Assembly: GCA_009741485.1 (NCBI GenBank)
Contig: CM019214.1
Span: 150,407-214,406, forward strand
Reading direction: 5' to 3'
Origin: Malurus cyaneus samueli
Taxonomy: Eukaryota > Chordata > Aves > Passeriformes > Maluridae
Length of the DNA: 64,000 bases
The notes under the pieces were generated by a model. The model saw only the letters and a list, made by a program, of their open reading frames with translations. It made no database searches and was not told where the DNA came from. The stretch's first letter is position 1. Every line of letters starts with the position of its first letter. Below, in pieces: positions 13,824 through 25,862 of this stretch. A program made the position numbers and the translations under genes.

Positions 13824-14153
13824 TGTAGGGAGTGTTAACAGCTTGCATGGGAGAAAAACACCACGTCCTTGGCTGTCTTGAGAAAAAGAGACTGCAATGT
13901 AGAATTGATAATGCAGGTGGCTTACAATTATAAACATTACTAATACTGTAGCTTTTGCAAACCTACCAATCCTATGCTGTTGAGTAGAAAGTGACAGCCT
14001 CACTGACCAATGTATGTGTGACACAAATGTATGCACTGGTTGCTAAAGTGGATAAAAGAGGTTTGTTTTAGAATAAAGGGGTTACTTTTTGTGTGTGTAT
14101 ATGTGTGTCTTTGTGTCTGTTATTTTGTGTCGCCTGTCTGGCCAACAGCAACA
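13824..14153 (+). mobile_element. Solo LTR, group E copy 1 (ERVK-like)
   Basis: A 330-bp LTR starting TGTAGGG and ending CAGCAACA. The perfect 6-bp target duplication CATATA flanks it (13818-13823 and 14154-14159); six bases is the usual length for ERVK elements. It shares long matches with 42118-42434, including the stretch about 'ATTATAAACATTACTAATAC' near 13928. A TATA-like GATAAAAG lies at 14051-14058 and a poly(A) signal AATAAA at 14072-14077, followed by a TG-rich stretch. No internal sequence remains. Confidence 0.85.
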
Positions 14154-16387
14154 CATATATTTGAACCAAAGCTTTAAATTCAGATGTATCTAAAGATGCT
14201 TTCTTCTTTTTCCTGTTGCACATACAAGTTTAGGACAGGTGGCATTAGGAATCAGCTAGTCCATTATAGAGGAAGCAAACACATACTCAGTTCTAGGCTT
14301 CAGGGAAGACACAACTCCATCCCTGTATCTTTCATCAGGCAGGATTTTCCTGGATCCAAATACCAATGAATATGGCACTCATGTTCACCATCCTCTACTC
14401 ATGGTTCATCAAAGAACTGCTTCCTTCCACCACTGAGTTCCCAATATTACCTATCAGAAGGAATAATTACTCCTCTGTGTTACATCAACTCAATTATCCA
14501 GAAAGGGAAAAACAACATTTCCCAATTTTACTCATAACTCTCATGCAAGAGAGATTTAGGAGGTAGCAGTATTTTTACATCTCTTTCTTTACAGTCCTGG
14601 ACAAAAGCTCTCTCTCCTCCCTCATGTGATTTTGATTTGGTTCAAGAGTATCTGTCTTGTATGCAACTGTTCAAATCTTCTGGAACTATCAAAACCCCCA
14701 CAATACCTACAATTATGGAATTAATCTGAAAAGGTTTTGGTGTATGGAAGACAAACATTCTGGGTCAACTTTAGCATTTTGTGAGCAATATTGAAATTCC
14801 CAGTGTTTACCTCAAGGGCCCAAGTACCTTTAGACCCAAATTACCTTTGAAGGCAGTAACCAACAGCTCCATTTGGCACCTCTTCTACTGGTTCAGCTCT
14901 GTGCTGTGCTATTTTCACTGCATCAGCCCCAACTGTCCTATTCTCTAATTGCTTTTTGTCCTGCTCTTTACCATACAACTTGCTGCAGAAAGAGAAAATG
15001 TGAACAGCGGTGCAGACTTATTCTTAAAATAAATGCTCCCTTAATCAAAATTGGATGACTAACAAGCATAAAATTACGGCTCTAATACCACATATAATGG
15101 TTTATCTCATTGCAAAGAGGCATACATCATTTGCATTGTGTTCCAGTAGTGTTTTATGCTCACTTTACCATAATCTAAATGAGCATGCACAGCACAGACA
15201 AATGGAGATTCTAGCCCATCTTATGCATTTGCCTGGAGTGCACAATGGTGTTTGTTGTGTGTGCTTTTAAAAAACTGTGTTCCTATAAATAAACACATTA
15301 AAATGTAAAGACAATGCAATGGGCAAGCTCACCGCCTGAGCAGTTTTAATTATGAGATATACTTCACACAAAGAAGGGATGTTTTTAATTATTTTTTTTT
15401 CCTGGATAGCTCTTTTAATAAAGTATATTGGAAACTTATGTGAGCAATGGAATAAGTTTGCTCAAGAGAATTCAAACCTGTGGATACAACAGATAAGCAT
15501 GTGGGTACTGCCAACCACATTTACAGCTCAGACTAGATTTTATTTTCTTCTGCCCACTTCTCATTATCTGGGATGTACTTAACAGTCCAAGCCAGGGACT
15601 CAGCTTTAAACAACTTTAAAAACTTATAAAATGGCAACCACCAAAGTATGTATTTATTTCCTTGAAATTACTTCTGCACAAAGGCTGTAAGAAGCTTTCA
15701 CTTCTCTTTTTTCAGCATTCTTCCTATTCCCAAAACCACCACAGCTGTGAAGTTCAATAATGCATAGTCCTTCAGGGAGAGCAAGTATGGCGTCACATAA
15801 TATTTGCAAGAGCTGATTCCCAGCTCCCATGTATGATTTTACATCCTTTTCTGACCTTGCAAATCTGTAAGAAACTGGCACTTAAACCTGACATTTTTAT
15901 GAGAAACAAGCTGATCTTCTACCTAATTTTAGAGAGGTTTATAAAGCTCTTTTCCCCTCTTCACGAGGATAACTCACTCGGCAGCACAGCTGATCTTACT
16001 GTACAGAAATACGAGGTTTTACAAGCAGAAAGATATGCACTCTAAAATACATGGTAAAATTCTCTCCTGTATTGTTAAAATAATTTATCTGTGACATATG
16101 TGGCATGGAGATGAAAATATGATACGGTCTAAAGGTTTTATTGTTACTTCACTTGCACTGAAGTGCATTGCTCATGCTCAATGCACCATTTGTGCAGCGT
16201 GCTTTTCTGATTCTGCCCACAACCTAAGGCTATCATCCCAAAATCAAAGGAGCACTACAATCTCGACACAGATTAACCTCCAAAATAAACTATAGCTATA
16301 TTAAAGAACTGTGAAGTTCTACCTGGAGATTATTTGCTCAAAGAACAGGAACATGACAGAGATGGCAGGAGGATGAATTGAAAATAT
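14154..16387. other. No gene recognised
   Basis: About 2.2 kb of AT-rich sequence. No mobile element, RNA gene or protein family is recognisable. Confidence 0.6.
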
Positions 16388-16474
16388 CCCTGCTCATCTC
16401 AGGGGTATTGGTCTGGATGACCTTTAATGTCCCCTCCAACACAAACTGTTCTGTGATTCTAAGAATTCTATGAA
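16388..16474 (+). mobile_element. CR1 LINE 3' tail fragment
   Basis: The stretch with GGTCTGGATGACCTTTAATG and the ending TTCTGTGATTCTAAGAATTC matches the end of the avian CR1 3' untranslated region, which finishes in short ATTCTATGA-type repeats. It is 5'-truncated to under 100 bp, typical of CR1, and has no coding capacity. Confidence 0.85.
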
Positions 16475-17399
16475 TGAACCTCAGTGAAATGAAACAGATG
16501 GATGCTGTGCACAGCACATTAAACCCTTTAGAGATCAGCAGACTATCATGCTGTTTTTACATCAGTCTCTCTTTTATGGGTTTAGTACTTAAGATAATAA
16601 ATCCTAAATCACTTACGTAAATTAGGGACTACAGTAAACATTAATATAAGCAAAGTGAATTAGCCTTATATTTATTATTATCCAAAGGTACATTTATCCT
16701 AATCAGTAGGGAATAATTCTATATTCTATGATTTATGATCTTATATAATTATTTATTTATTATTATTATATTTATTCTATAATAAATTCTATAATTATTC
16801 TATATTATTATCTTGGTAAGCATTTGCAAGTAATTATATCTGTATGTCCAGTTCTATTATGATTGACATTTAGGGTTTTGCTGCTTGGGTAGATATTAAT
16901 TGCATTCCTCTACTACTTTAAACTCTATTCCTGCTTCCCTACCAGCATAATATTAAAAACATTATTTTGTCTTTACACAGTTAGGTTTCTGCATTCTTTC
17001 TTCTTTTTTCCTGCAAAGTCTGCTCTCTTTCTAATAACATCCCTCTTGTGTACCAGAGTGGCATTCAGCTTTCACCACTAGTTCTGCCTCATTTGTTTCA
17101 TCTCTTACAAAATATTCCACTTGATCTCACATGCTTTTTTTTTTCCCCTCCTAAAGGAATTTAAAATTAATTTCATCAGTCCTCAGTGTTTATCTCAGTT
17201 TAGCTTTTTAGAGAAATCAATTTTGTGTGTGTCTATGTATGACATAACGTCAAGTGGCTCGTATTTCCAAGCACAAGGTGTCCTTTCTTTTACTTTTCTT
17301 TGGCTATTGAGGACTGTCCACACAGAAACACTGCACATTCATCAAGTTTGATTGCCTGGTCTTTGAACAACAGCAATTATTCTTTCCATATTTCACATC
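16475..17399. other. No gene; AT-rich low-complexity tract
   Basis: Contains a strongly AT-rich stretch at about 16700-16815 built of TATT/TTTA-like words. Nothing else is recognised. Confidence 0.65.
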
Positions 17400-17544
17400 C
17401 ACAGAATCACAGAATGTTCAGAGTTGAAGGGACCCACAAGGATCATCAAGTGCAACTCTTTAAGTTAACAGCCCATACAGAGATCAAACCCACAACCTTG
17501 TCCTTATCAGCACAATGCTCTAAATTCTAAGCTGAGCTAATTCC
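17400..17544 (-). mobile_element. tRNA-Ile-derived SINE with CR1-like tail (TguSINE1-type)
   Basis: Read on the reverse strand, the right part follows tRNA-Ile closely: TTAGCTCAG (A-box region), TTAGAGCAT and TGTGCTGATAAGG around the former anticodon loop, then CAAGGTTGTGGGTTTGATC (B-box region). The left part is a CR1-like 3' end: GAAGGGACCCACAAGGATCA in forward orientation next to CACAGAATCACAGAATG. A tRNA-Ile head fused to a CR1 tail is the design of TguSINE1, a SINE known from passerine birds and thought to be moved by CR1 machinery. The anticodon position reads GAT rather than AAT and the stems have decayed, so it is not a working tRNA. Confidence 0.88.
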
Positions 17545-18527
17545 ATTAATTCCTCCCTCAAACTTTATCCCAAAATACAGAAACACTACTACCCTCTTTC
17601 TGTCTTTTGATGTTTCCTTAGCTGTTAACAAGATGTGGAAAGAAAAAGATATTCTAAAGGCTTTTCTTATTTTACCTTAATGACTTCTCTGGAATTTGGG
17701 AACGTCATTCATCTAGATCAGTTACCCTGTCAAAGTGTAATGGTTCCATATACTTAACTGTGTGCTCTAGCATAATCATAAACCCTTTAATACTTTCTGT
17801 GGGAAAATACATTTTCATCTTCCAGATGTGACCTTCAGCTTTTTGCAGAAAAGCCTACACTATGGAAAACACACTGAGTTTCCTGAAATATATTCTTTAC
17901 TAACAATAGTTCTTATTCATGTTGCTTTATGATCTTGCAAGCTAGGTTTGACAGATAACTCTGTACATATTCTATGCTTATAAAGCCATTTCTTCTTACC
18001 ATATTAATGCAATAAATTAGCATTATTATTACCAACATTAAAGTCTAAATTTTCCTTATCATCAATTTATCATCAATATCTTCAGCCTTCCTTGCAGCCA
18101 CAATGAACTCTCCCTTTTCCACATGAAGCATTTTCTTCCTCCATAAGTAATTTTATTGAGTGTGAGGTAAAGTCTGGGTTATCTGGTCCAAGCAATCTAG
18201 CTTACACTTGACATTCACATACTTTTCACATATATAAATGTGTGCTTTGAGAGCTTCTACCTTCTGCATCAGACTGTTGTACAGAACAGAACCATCTGTA
18301 ATCACATACACAGCAAGGGGGGAAAATTCTAAATTTGCTTCACACTATCAGCCTTGTGCATGTGACAGCTGTGGAACTCTGTACTACCCACAGAGCTTGG
18401 CCCAGGGTGTGTATGTAAGATATTACACACATGGCAAATCTTGAACATCCCAATTCAGATTTTTTGCCACACCACTCAGGTATGAAGCACCCATCTGGTG
18501 CTTTCCAACCTAAGCCTGTTAATAGAC
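17545..18527. other. No gene recognised
   Basis: About 1 kb of AT-rich sequence between the SINE and a group A LTR. Nothing is recognisable. Confidence 0.6.
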
Positions 18528-19175
18528 TGTCCCAGGTTAGCTGAGTATTGTATTCCTATCATCTGCTTATGTTAGAGGAAAGTTAAACAACCCATTCTGT
18601 AACTATACATTAGTGGAGACTGCTCTGGTTTGTTTGGTGATGTTCCTACCACTTCAGGGACAATGGCAGAGAAGGGACAAGACACACACGTTTTTTTGTT
18701 TTTCGGGGGAGGCTCGGGATCAGCGGTGGAAAAGAAGCTGTCTGCTCTCTGGGAACTGCTCCTTTTTCTCCCTTTCTTTGGAAAAGAGCTTGCTTTCCCA
18801 TCGATTTTCTTTTTTCTTCAGTCATCTGATAATTGGAGGATTCTCGTAGGCACGAGAGGCGAGAAAAAAGATCCTTCAGTGAACCACCGAGGAGGAGACT
18901 GTCCAACCCCTCTGGGGGCCCCGGAAGGAAGGCCCTCCCAGGAGGGAAGAGAAAGGCTTTGGGGAGTCACACTGGTTCCACAGGTTGTATTTTTTGTTTG
19001 TTGTGTTTATTTTGGTTTTTTTAATAATTTTAAATAAATAGGTTTTTTTCCCCCTTTTCACTTTCCTCTCTGTGGAAAAGTTTGTCTCTAGGACCCAGGT
19101 GGGGAAAAGAGAGGGGGGGAGGTTTGCTGGAACTTGGGAGTGTTTGCTCCCATTGGGTTCATTCAAACTGCGACA
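18528..19175 (+). mobile_element. Solo LTR, group A copy 2 (ERVL-like)
   Basis: Begins TGTCCCAGGTTAGC and ends ACTGCGACA. It matches the copies at 45867-46467 and, reversed, 2078-2731 almost throughout. A poly(A) signal AATAAA lies at 19033-19038, which leaves a U5 of about 130 bp with a G-rich stretch near 19105-19122. I could not find a matching target duplication (ATAGAC on the left, TATCCC on the right), so the flanks have changed or the ends come from recombination between elements. No internal region is present. Confidence 0.85.
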
Positions 19176-19882
19176 TATCCCTGTGTTATTAGTTTAGATA
19201 ATTTCACTAAATGTTCTCTGACAAATGTTTTGTGGATATGCAAAAAGAGAGAATCTGGGTGTATAAATGTATCTGTGCGATGTACAGGATCTGGAGAAAT
19301 CAATCACACCACCAACATAAAATACACAGAGAAATAGCTGTTACTGTGAAAATTACAGTATGACACAGGTCTTACAGCATGGTACAAGACAAGCATTTGA
19401 CTATCCAAACTAAAATACATAAACCTTTTTATATACATGCTAGAGGAGGAGCTTTGCATGGCTTTCTCCACAATTAGAGCGTTACCTGAGCAGTAGCAAA
19501 TATCCTTGTTTGAGATGGCTGCAATGCAAGCTTCTTCATTCCAAGCAGTGCCATTCTATGCCAGTTTGCACTGATCCCATTGGCACCCCCCATCAGCTCA
19601 TGCTATCACCCTCATTGTGTGCCTTTCATCTGCAGATCACTTCCCTTTCATGTACTATCATTTCCACCTTTTTCCTTAGAACAGTATTTCACTTTGTTGC
19701 TTCTACATTTCAAACTTGCAGCTCTGTCTGCTTGCTTTATCTAATTTGCTCTTAAAACCTTTTTCGCAATGAAGTAACTAATTAAATTATTTTGATCGGT
19801 TTCCAAAATTTTCCCAAGGAAATGCATAATGTATAGGTTTGCATTACAATTTTATTAAGTATTTCACTTAGGTAATTTTGGA
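19176..19882. other. No gene recognised
   Basis: About 700 bases between the LTR and the first unit of a local duplication. Nothing is recognised. Confidence 0.6.
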
Positions 19883-20090
19883 GCATTTTTGCATTCATCA
19901 GGACAGAGATAAAGAAGCAAGTTCAGCTCTATAGGGAAGCTGGCTAGGGAAACTGTTTCCAAAGAGTCCTAAATATCAATCTTTGAATAAGTAATACAAT
20001 ATAACTAAATTTTCCTTGAAGCATAGACTAGATGCTTCCAAACCCATGGAAGTGATCTAACTACTACATGGCAAAATCAGGATTACACTT
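19883..20090 (+). repeat. Local direct duplication, unit 1
   Basis: This 208-bp stretch recurs at 20753-20949 with few substitutions. This unit keeps 13 bases (about 19941-19953, around GGCTAGGGAAACTG) that are missing from unit 2 between short CTG direct repeats. It matches none of the LTR or CR1 groups seen here, so it is either a duplicated single-copy segment or an unrecognised repeat. Confidence 0.85.
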
Positions 20091-20752
20091 ACTCCTACTT
20101 CCACTCCATAGCTCATTGAATTGTTAAATCTTTTTACGCAGTCTGCCATATCTTCTGGGGCACAGTTTGAAAGTATTTGTCCTCCCCAACAGTCTATATG
20201 CTGGGGACCTTTCCAGGTCAGACTGTGCTTGCAAAAGCAGAAAAAGGGGCTGGAACAAGATGTCCTCTTGAAAAGGTTGAGGAGGAGATGAGAGGAATCA
20301 CCACCTACTTCTGCTCTGGTTCCCTTTTAAAACAAAAGATTGATTCTTCAGTGTGTTTTTCTCTGAAAAGGAGGATCAAGTTCCTACTTTCATGGCTGTA
20401 AATCACGTGCAGAGAGAAATGCACACAGAGAAATGCCCAGTTAAGCCTCCAAGAGGGTGGAGATTTGAAACATTTGTGAGTCCTCAGGGCTTTGCTATTG
20501 CTGCCTCAGCTGGCTCAAAGCTTAGGGCTGTGCCATCACTATGGATCATTCATTCTTTCTCTGCCCTTGTATAGGAAACCTACAACTCCTCCTCAAGGCC
20601 ACAGATTCTGCCACAAGCCTCCAAACATTACACCATATCAAAGTTCTTTTTTGACCAAAACTTCAATCTCTATAACTTATCAATAATTTAATTACTTCTT
20701 TTTTTCATGTACTACTGTATGCTTTAGGTCATTCCGACACCGGAATGTTTTG
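20091..20752. other. Spacer of local duplication; small hairpin
   Basis: No gene is recognised. A hairpin CATTCCG / CGGAATG with a 4-base loop lies at 20730-20747, immediately before the second duplication unit. Confidence 0.6.
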
Positions 20753-20949
20753 GCATTTTTGCATTCATTGGGACAGAGATAAAGAAGCAAGTTCAGCTCT
20801 GTAGGGAAGCTGTTTCCAAAGAGTCCTAAATATCAACCTTTGAGTAAGTAATACAATATAACTAAATTTTCCTTGAAGCATGGACTAGATGCTTCCAAAC
20901 CCATGGAAGTGATCTAACTACTACATGCCAAAATTAGGATTACAGTTAT
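20753..20949 (+). repeat. Local direct duplication, unit 2
   Basis: Second copy of 19883-20090, offset by about 870 bp at its start and 857 bp after a 13-base deletion. Identity is high across CCTTGAAGCAT, GATGCTTCCAAACCCATGG and the rest. The boundary on the left coincides with a short CpG-containing hairpin. Confidence 0.85.
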
Positions 20950-23900
20950 TGAGTGATCATGAACATCTTCTGGTAATTTTTTTTTTGTATGTTTCATTTG
21001 CTAAAAAGGCAATTTTACCTTCTGAAGAGGGCATTCTAAGGAAAACTTAGAAAGTTTCAAAACTCAGAAATATGACCTGGGAAGATCATATAAATGGGAT
21101 TTTTCTCTGTCATCTCTCTATGCTTTTGATTATTCTTGACATTGTGTAATGTTAAACTATAAATAGAAAGCATTTTGAAAATGTCATAATATTCTGAGTG
21201 TAATAAGAGAATACCAGAGCTAGAAAATATGCTTAAGAAATCAAGATTACATAGCAAACTCAAGATGAAGAATTTAACGGGTTTTCACTACAACGGAACT
21301 TAGCAGCTACAATAAAATGTGAGCTGTGAGCTCAGGCTGGAAGCTACAATTGAAATGTAAACATTACTTATTGAAAGCAAGATGCTGCATGAAAAGCAGC
21401 AACCACAAAAGCTGAAGACTTGTTGCATTACTGGATAGAGCAGTGATGCTTTTTCACCCTTTCAAGTGAATCTAATTCAGATGATGTCCCCCAGCTAACC
21501 CAAACGTTCAATGTTCTTGTACCTGATCCTTCAGTAGAGCATGAATTTGTTTTGGAATATTTTAGCTGAATTGATTTCTTTTTCTCTTGCCTTTCCATCT
21601 CATATAGAAATTATTCTCATCTTTTTTCAGGTGTTTTGTATCTTAACTCCACTCAGTTAAAAGAGCTGGTATTGATGAATACATTACTAACTTTTCCAAT
21701 TCTCATAAATTAAATCAGAATACTTACTACAAATCAAAATTAATTCTTTCTTTTTTATGCTTGAGCCTAAAGCAAAGAGCATTTTCTGCTTTGATTGGTA
21801 CAGAACATTTCATTAACCATATCAATGCTACAAATTCACCCCAGACTATGTGGAACAGAGTTTGGTCCCTAAAACATGCCTGCAAGTATTTCAGGGGCTC
21901 AGCATCTCTCTGCATCAGCCCTCCAGGAGGAACCAACCACTGACTCCTTCTTGGGATGGCCAAGAAGAGTCACAAACATGAATCAAATTGGTTTGGACTA
22001 TTACTGAAGCATAACTAAACTTACAATAACAAAACCATCTCAATAAGATGATATGTGCTCATGTAACTCTGGTGAAAATTTCCGTGAGTGATCTGCAAGA
22101 CCAACAAAAATGAGACTCTTAACGTAGTAAATGAAATGCTTTGGAAGTGTTTCAGAAATTAATATATGAAGCAGAAAAACAATTACAAATAACTAAGGCA
22201 ATTTCTGTGGAGCTTGCCCAAACTGACATGTATTGAATTATACCACCCCATTCAAACAGTCCCTTGTTTAGACAACTAAGGCAACCAAAGAAAACCAATG
22301 AAAAATACCTTTTTTTTCCACTTTAGAGCCCCAGCTTCTTGATTGCAATGAAGTGAAGCTAAGATTTTGTGTAACTAAAGGTGACTGGTCAGAAAATAGA
22401 ACACTAACAAACAGAACCTGCCCCACTGTGGAATTAACATCCACAGTCATAAACAAGACAACAGTGCTCTTAAAACCTCCACAGCTGAGAATACAGATTT
22501 TTTTTTTCATCTGACCCAAGCAAAATACTTGGCTATAATTGCATGATGGGAGAAAGAACACCCTTTGAAGTTTAACAGTTACCTGACTACTTAAAAGCTG
22601 TCTTCTAAGATAGGTCACTTTTCTTCCAAACGTGACAGATCTGTTCCAGTGAATGCAAATTCTCATTTCTGCTTTGTTATTTGTCAAGAAAATTGCAATC
22701 AATATTATTGTAATCCAACTCTTATATATAGTGTTGAACCTTTTATTTTTCTCAATGAATAAATAATTTGAACTGAGACTGTGCTCAGTGCTTTCTGAGT
22801 ATATTAAAAAAAAAATGCTGGATTCTCCTTTTCTACTTTTAAGCTTTGAATTATAGACCATCTAATTGTCTGGCAGCAACTGAAGTTCTTAAATCATAAA
22901 CAGTGAATTACCTTGCTTTTGTTATTAAAACACAAAAGTAGACAAGTTTGGGAGTTATAAAAAATTTAACATAACCACTAAAATGTCCATATAAATTGAC
23001 ATGCATATTTTCTTTTTTTCTTTTTCTTCTCTTTTTTCAGCTTTTAAACTAACATTTCCTGGGCTTGATTGCATTAATTCAGTTTTAGAAAAGATTGCCA
23101 TGTTAGACATTCCTATGTACCAAACATTTACATTAACTATATCTGCAATCATCAAAAGTTATGGGAAATTTGTGTGTACCTACCTAAGGTTAATTCCCAC
23201 AATCCCAAGCTCCCTAAATGCATACAACAAAGGTAATTTTGACAATTTTTAAAGAATATAAATGTCCTGTTATGATACATATTTCTGCACCAGACTGACA
23301 TTCCTCTTTTGAAGAGTTTTAGCATCTGTAACAAGTAATATTTATTACAAGTGAAAAGTGGGTCTTGAGAAAATCAAGCTGACATTTAGAGAGCTACATT
23401 TGGTGCAACTCGAATTTACTGCAGCTGCAGTATAAATAATCTGAGCTCTGCCAAAGATGAGCTACTTATATCTGTATACACACAGAACAATTTAAACTTC
23501 TTGGCATTTAATTTCAAATAAAGAACAGTTTTACGGCTGATCAGTGCAATACACATGATCCCAAGCATGACCAAGCCATGAAATCTGAAGGAACTTCCAT
23601 CACAAAGAGCCTAAGGACACACCAATTTCTTCAAAACTACTCCACATCCCTCTCCACTAAATCCAGCTGTAATGTGGGAATTTGGCGAAATTCCTTCTTA
23701 ATTATGTGGAATACCATCTGCAGATAAAATGTGTAGAAAGTTAGATTTTAACAGTTAGAGCACACTGGATTTACGGAGGGATCTCGTGTTAAGATTTCCC
23801 CTTGAAGTCAATTTTTTTTACTATCTCAAAGTCCGTTTTTACAATAAATTTATGGACTGTGGACTTTAGGGAAACATTTATGCTACTAAAAGCTCAGGTA

Positions 23901-25823
23901 TAAGGGAAACAGTGGTGAATCTTATAAAAAATGGCATTGCATACATCAGTGCTTGTCTTATCCACATTTCAGTGCTGTCTCAGAGAGTGGGCTGTGGTAA
24001 ATTTGAAAAGCAATAAAAACTCTGATGACAAACCTTTATTCAGATGTTGTTTCCCATCATAAAAATCAAGTTCTTACTTCCAAGCTTAAAAAATAATTTA
24101 ATTGAGATGATCTTTTCAGGTGTCTTTGTCCCTCTTTCCTTTTTTTTCCCCTTTTGCACAATTCTTAAATTCTTACAGTTGCCTTATCATTTTAATGGCA
24201 TATGAATAACATCCAGATTGCTATAATGTATTGAATTTCATTGAGAATTATTCCAAATATTTAAAGTAATAATGGATATGCTTGAAAGCATTCCAAAATT
24301 TAGAAGGAAAAAATATTAGGCATGTGTTAATGCGTACAGAATTTTTTCTGAAATTTTTAACTAATAAACTCACTTTGAAATCTTTGAGTCATGTCATGAA
24401 GAAACAGAAAGCCTATGTTAGATTTAGGAGACTAATCATGCAATCAAAGGGCAATTTAATCTATATTCAGTGTGATCTCTACAGACACAGAGTAAGACTT
24501 TAAAGTGTTCATTGAAACATTTTTGTGAACATTTTTACTTTTCAAGATAAATTACTCACTCACCCAGGAACATCACTGATTTAGCAGGAGTGTCATCATC
24601 TACAACCAAACCTCTCAAAACCTTGGAAATTTATAGCTGAAGCTACAATTAAAAGTAACTTTTGACAGATTTAGAGAAAAATATGAAGTTACATTACACA
24701 AATGCCCTTAACCTTGTCCTGCAGAGATTATATTTAATAATTACATTTAAATACCTTATCCTAGTATGATCAATTGGTTTTTTAAAAATTGTGTTTCTCC
24801 TTTTTAGCATCCTAGAGAGAAGAGATAAAATTGCTGAAGTATCATCCCTATTCCTTCCAATGTCTCAGAACAGCTGCACAGAGCTGTGGGCATCATTTTG
24901 CAGCTAAGACATTAATCAAGGTATCAGGAAGACATAAAAATCACTTAAGTTGCATCTGTAATTGAACGTACCCACAAACCAGGGGCCAAAAAATAAATCC
25001 ACAGACAGCAATTAAAAAATCTATCCCTTCTGGCAGGTGTGACATGACCCTGATCCCTCGTGTCCTGTGACAATACTGTCACTATTTTTATCATTCTGAA
25101 CTCAAAGGGGCTATTCTGGACTGACACCATTGGGGAAGTCAAACTCAGGCCCAGAAATGCTCAGATCTCCAGATGAATTCCACAAGTGTGATGGCTTTCC
25201 AAACCTCATTCACAAAATCATTTGTTGCACCCACTGCCAATGGCAGTGCCCTTGTACAATAAGCCTTACTCTTCATGCCAGGTTTTTCAAGAGCAACAAT
25301 CATGGCTGATATCCCAGGGCCTGTCCCTTAATTTTATGATTTCTCACAATGGAGCCAAGGCACGGAACAGCACGAGGGAGAAATTTAATGCAGCTTCCCT
25401 GTTCTAAGCACTGTCTGAACTGGAAAGAGGAGGGTATCACAGCCAACAGAAATTACTGGCACAAATGCAAAGTGTGCACCTGTCTGAACTCACACAGAGA
25501 ACACTCTGTGATTCCCTGGAATCACAGAATCCTGGAATTTTCCTGGAAATCAGCCGAGGGTGGTTATGTGCTGACAGTGCACATTGTCTCTCACATCTGG
25601 AAATGAAGAGCAGCCCAGGGGCTGAGGAGCATCTGTGGCTCCACATCCTGTACTGGTTGGTCCATCAGATTTGCTCCTCCTCTAAAAGTGCTGCAGATCC
25701 CAACAAAAGTCTTGTTCAGAAGAGCACAGACAGATATAGGTATAGTGGAGAGAGACATTTTGCTTTTTTGTTTGCTTGTTTGCAGACAAACATTCTGGTT
25801 TTTTATTCATCTGAAAAAACTTA
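20950..25823. other. No gene recognised
   Basis: About 4.9 kb of AT-rich sequence. It contains the longest open frame of the window (22268-22861, reverse strand, 197 codons), whose product is rich in Ser, Lys, Ile and Phe, as expected of translated AT-rich DNA, and shows no domain I recognise. A long pyrimidine tract ending in CAG at 23011-23040 resembles a splice acceptor, but no exon could be identified after it. An 11-bp stem near 25505 is listed separately. Confidence 0.55.
25505..25528. repeat. Near-perfect 24-bp palindrome
   Basis: TCTGTGATTCC at 25505-25515 pairs perfectly with GGAATCACAGA at 25518-25528 around a 2-base centre. The GGAATCACAGA word resembles CR1 tail words, but the surrounding sequence does not continue as CR1. 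Confidence 0.9.
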
Positions 25824-25862
25824 GATAATTATGGAATGGTTTGGGTTGAAAGGGATCTGGTT
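25824..25862 (-). mobile_element. Short CR1 3' tail remnant
   Basis: ATGGAATGGTTTGGGTTGAA followed by AGGGATCT is the reverse complement of the CR1 3' end. The match fades after about 38 bp, so this is a very 5'-truncated insertion or an old decayed one. The sequence to about 25930 may belong to it but is not convincingly CR1. Confidence 0.6.

Noticed and set aside
17461..17544. tRNA-Ile gene
   Set aside because: The stems and anticodon are altered and the 3' side fuses to a CR1-like tail, so it is the head of a SINE.
23001..23252. Possible exon after a strong polypyrimidine-CAG acceptor at 23011-23040
   Set aside because: The translation resembles no known protein and no convincing donor site or neighbouring exon was found.
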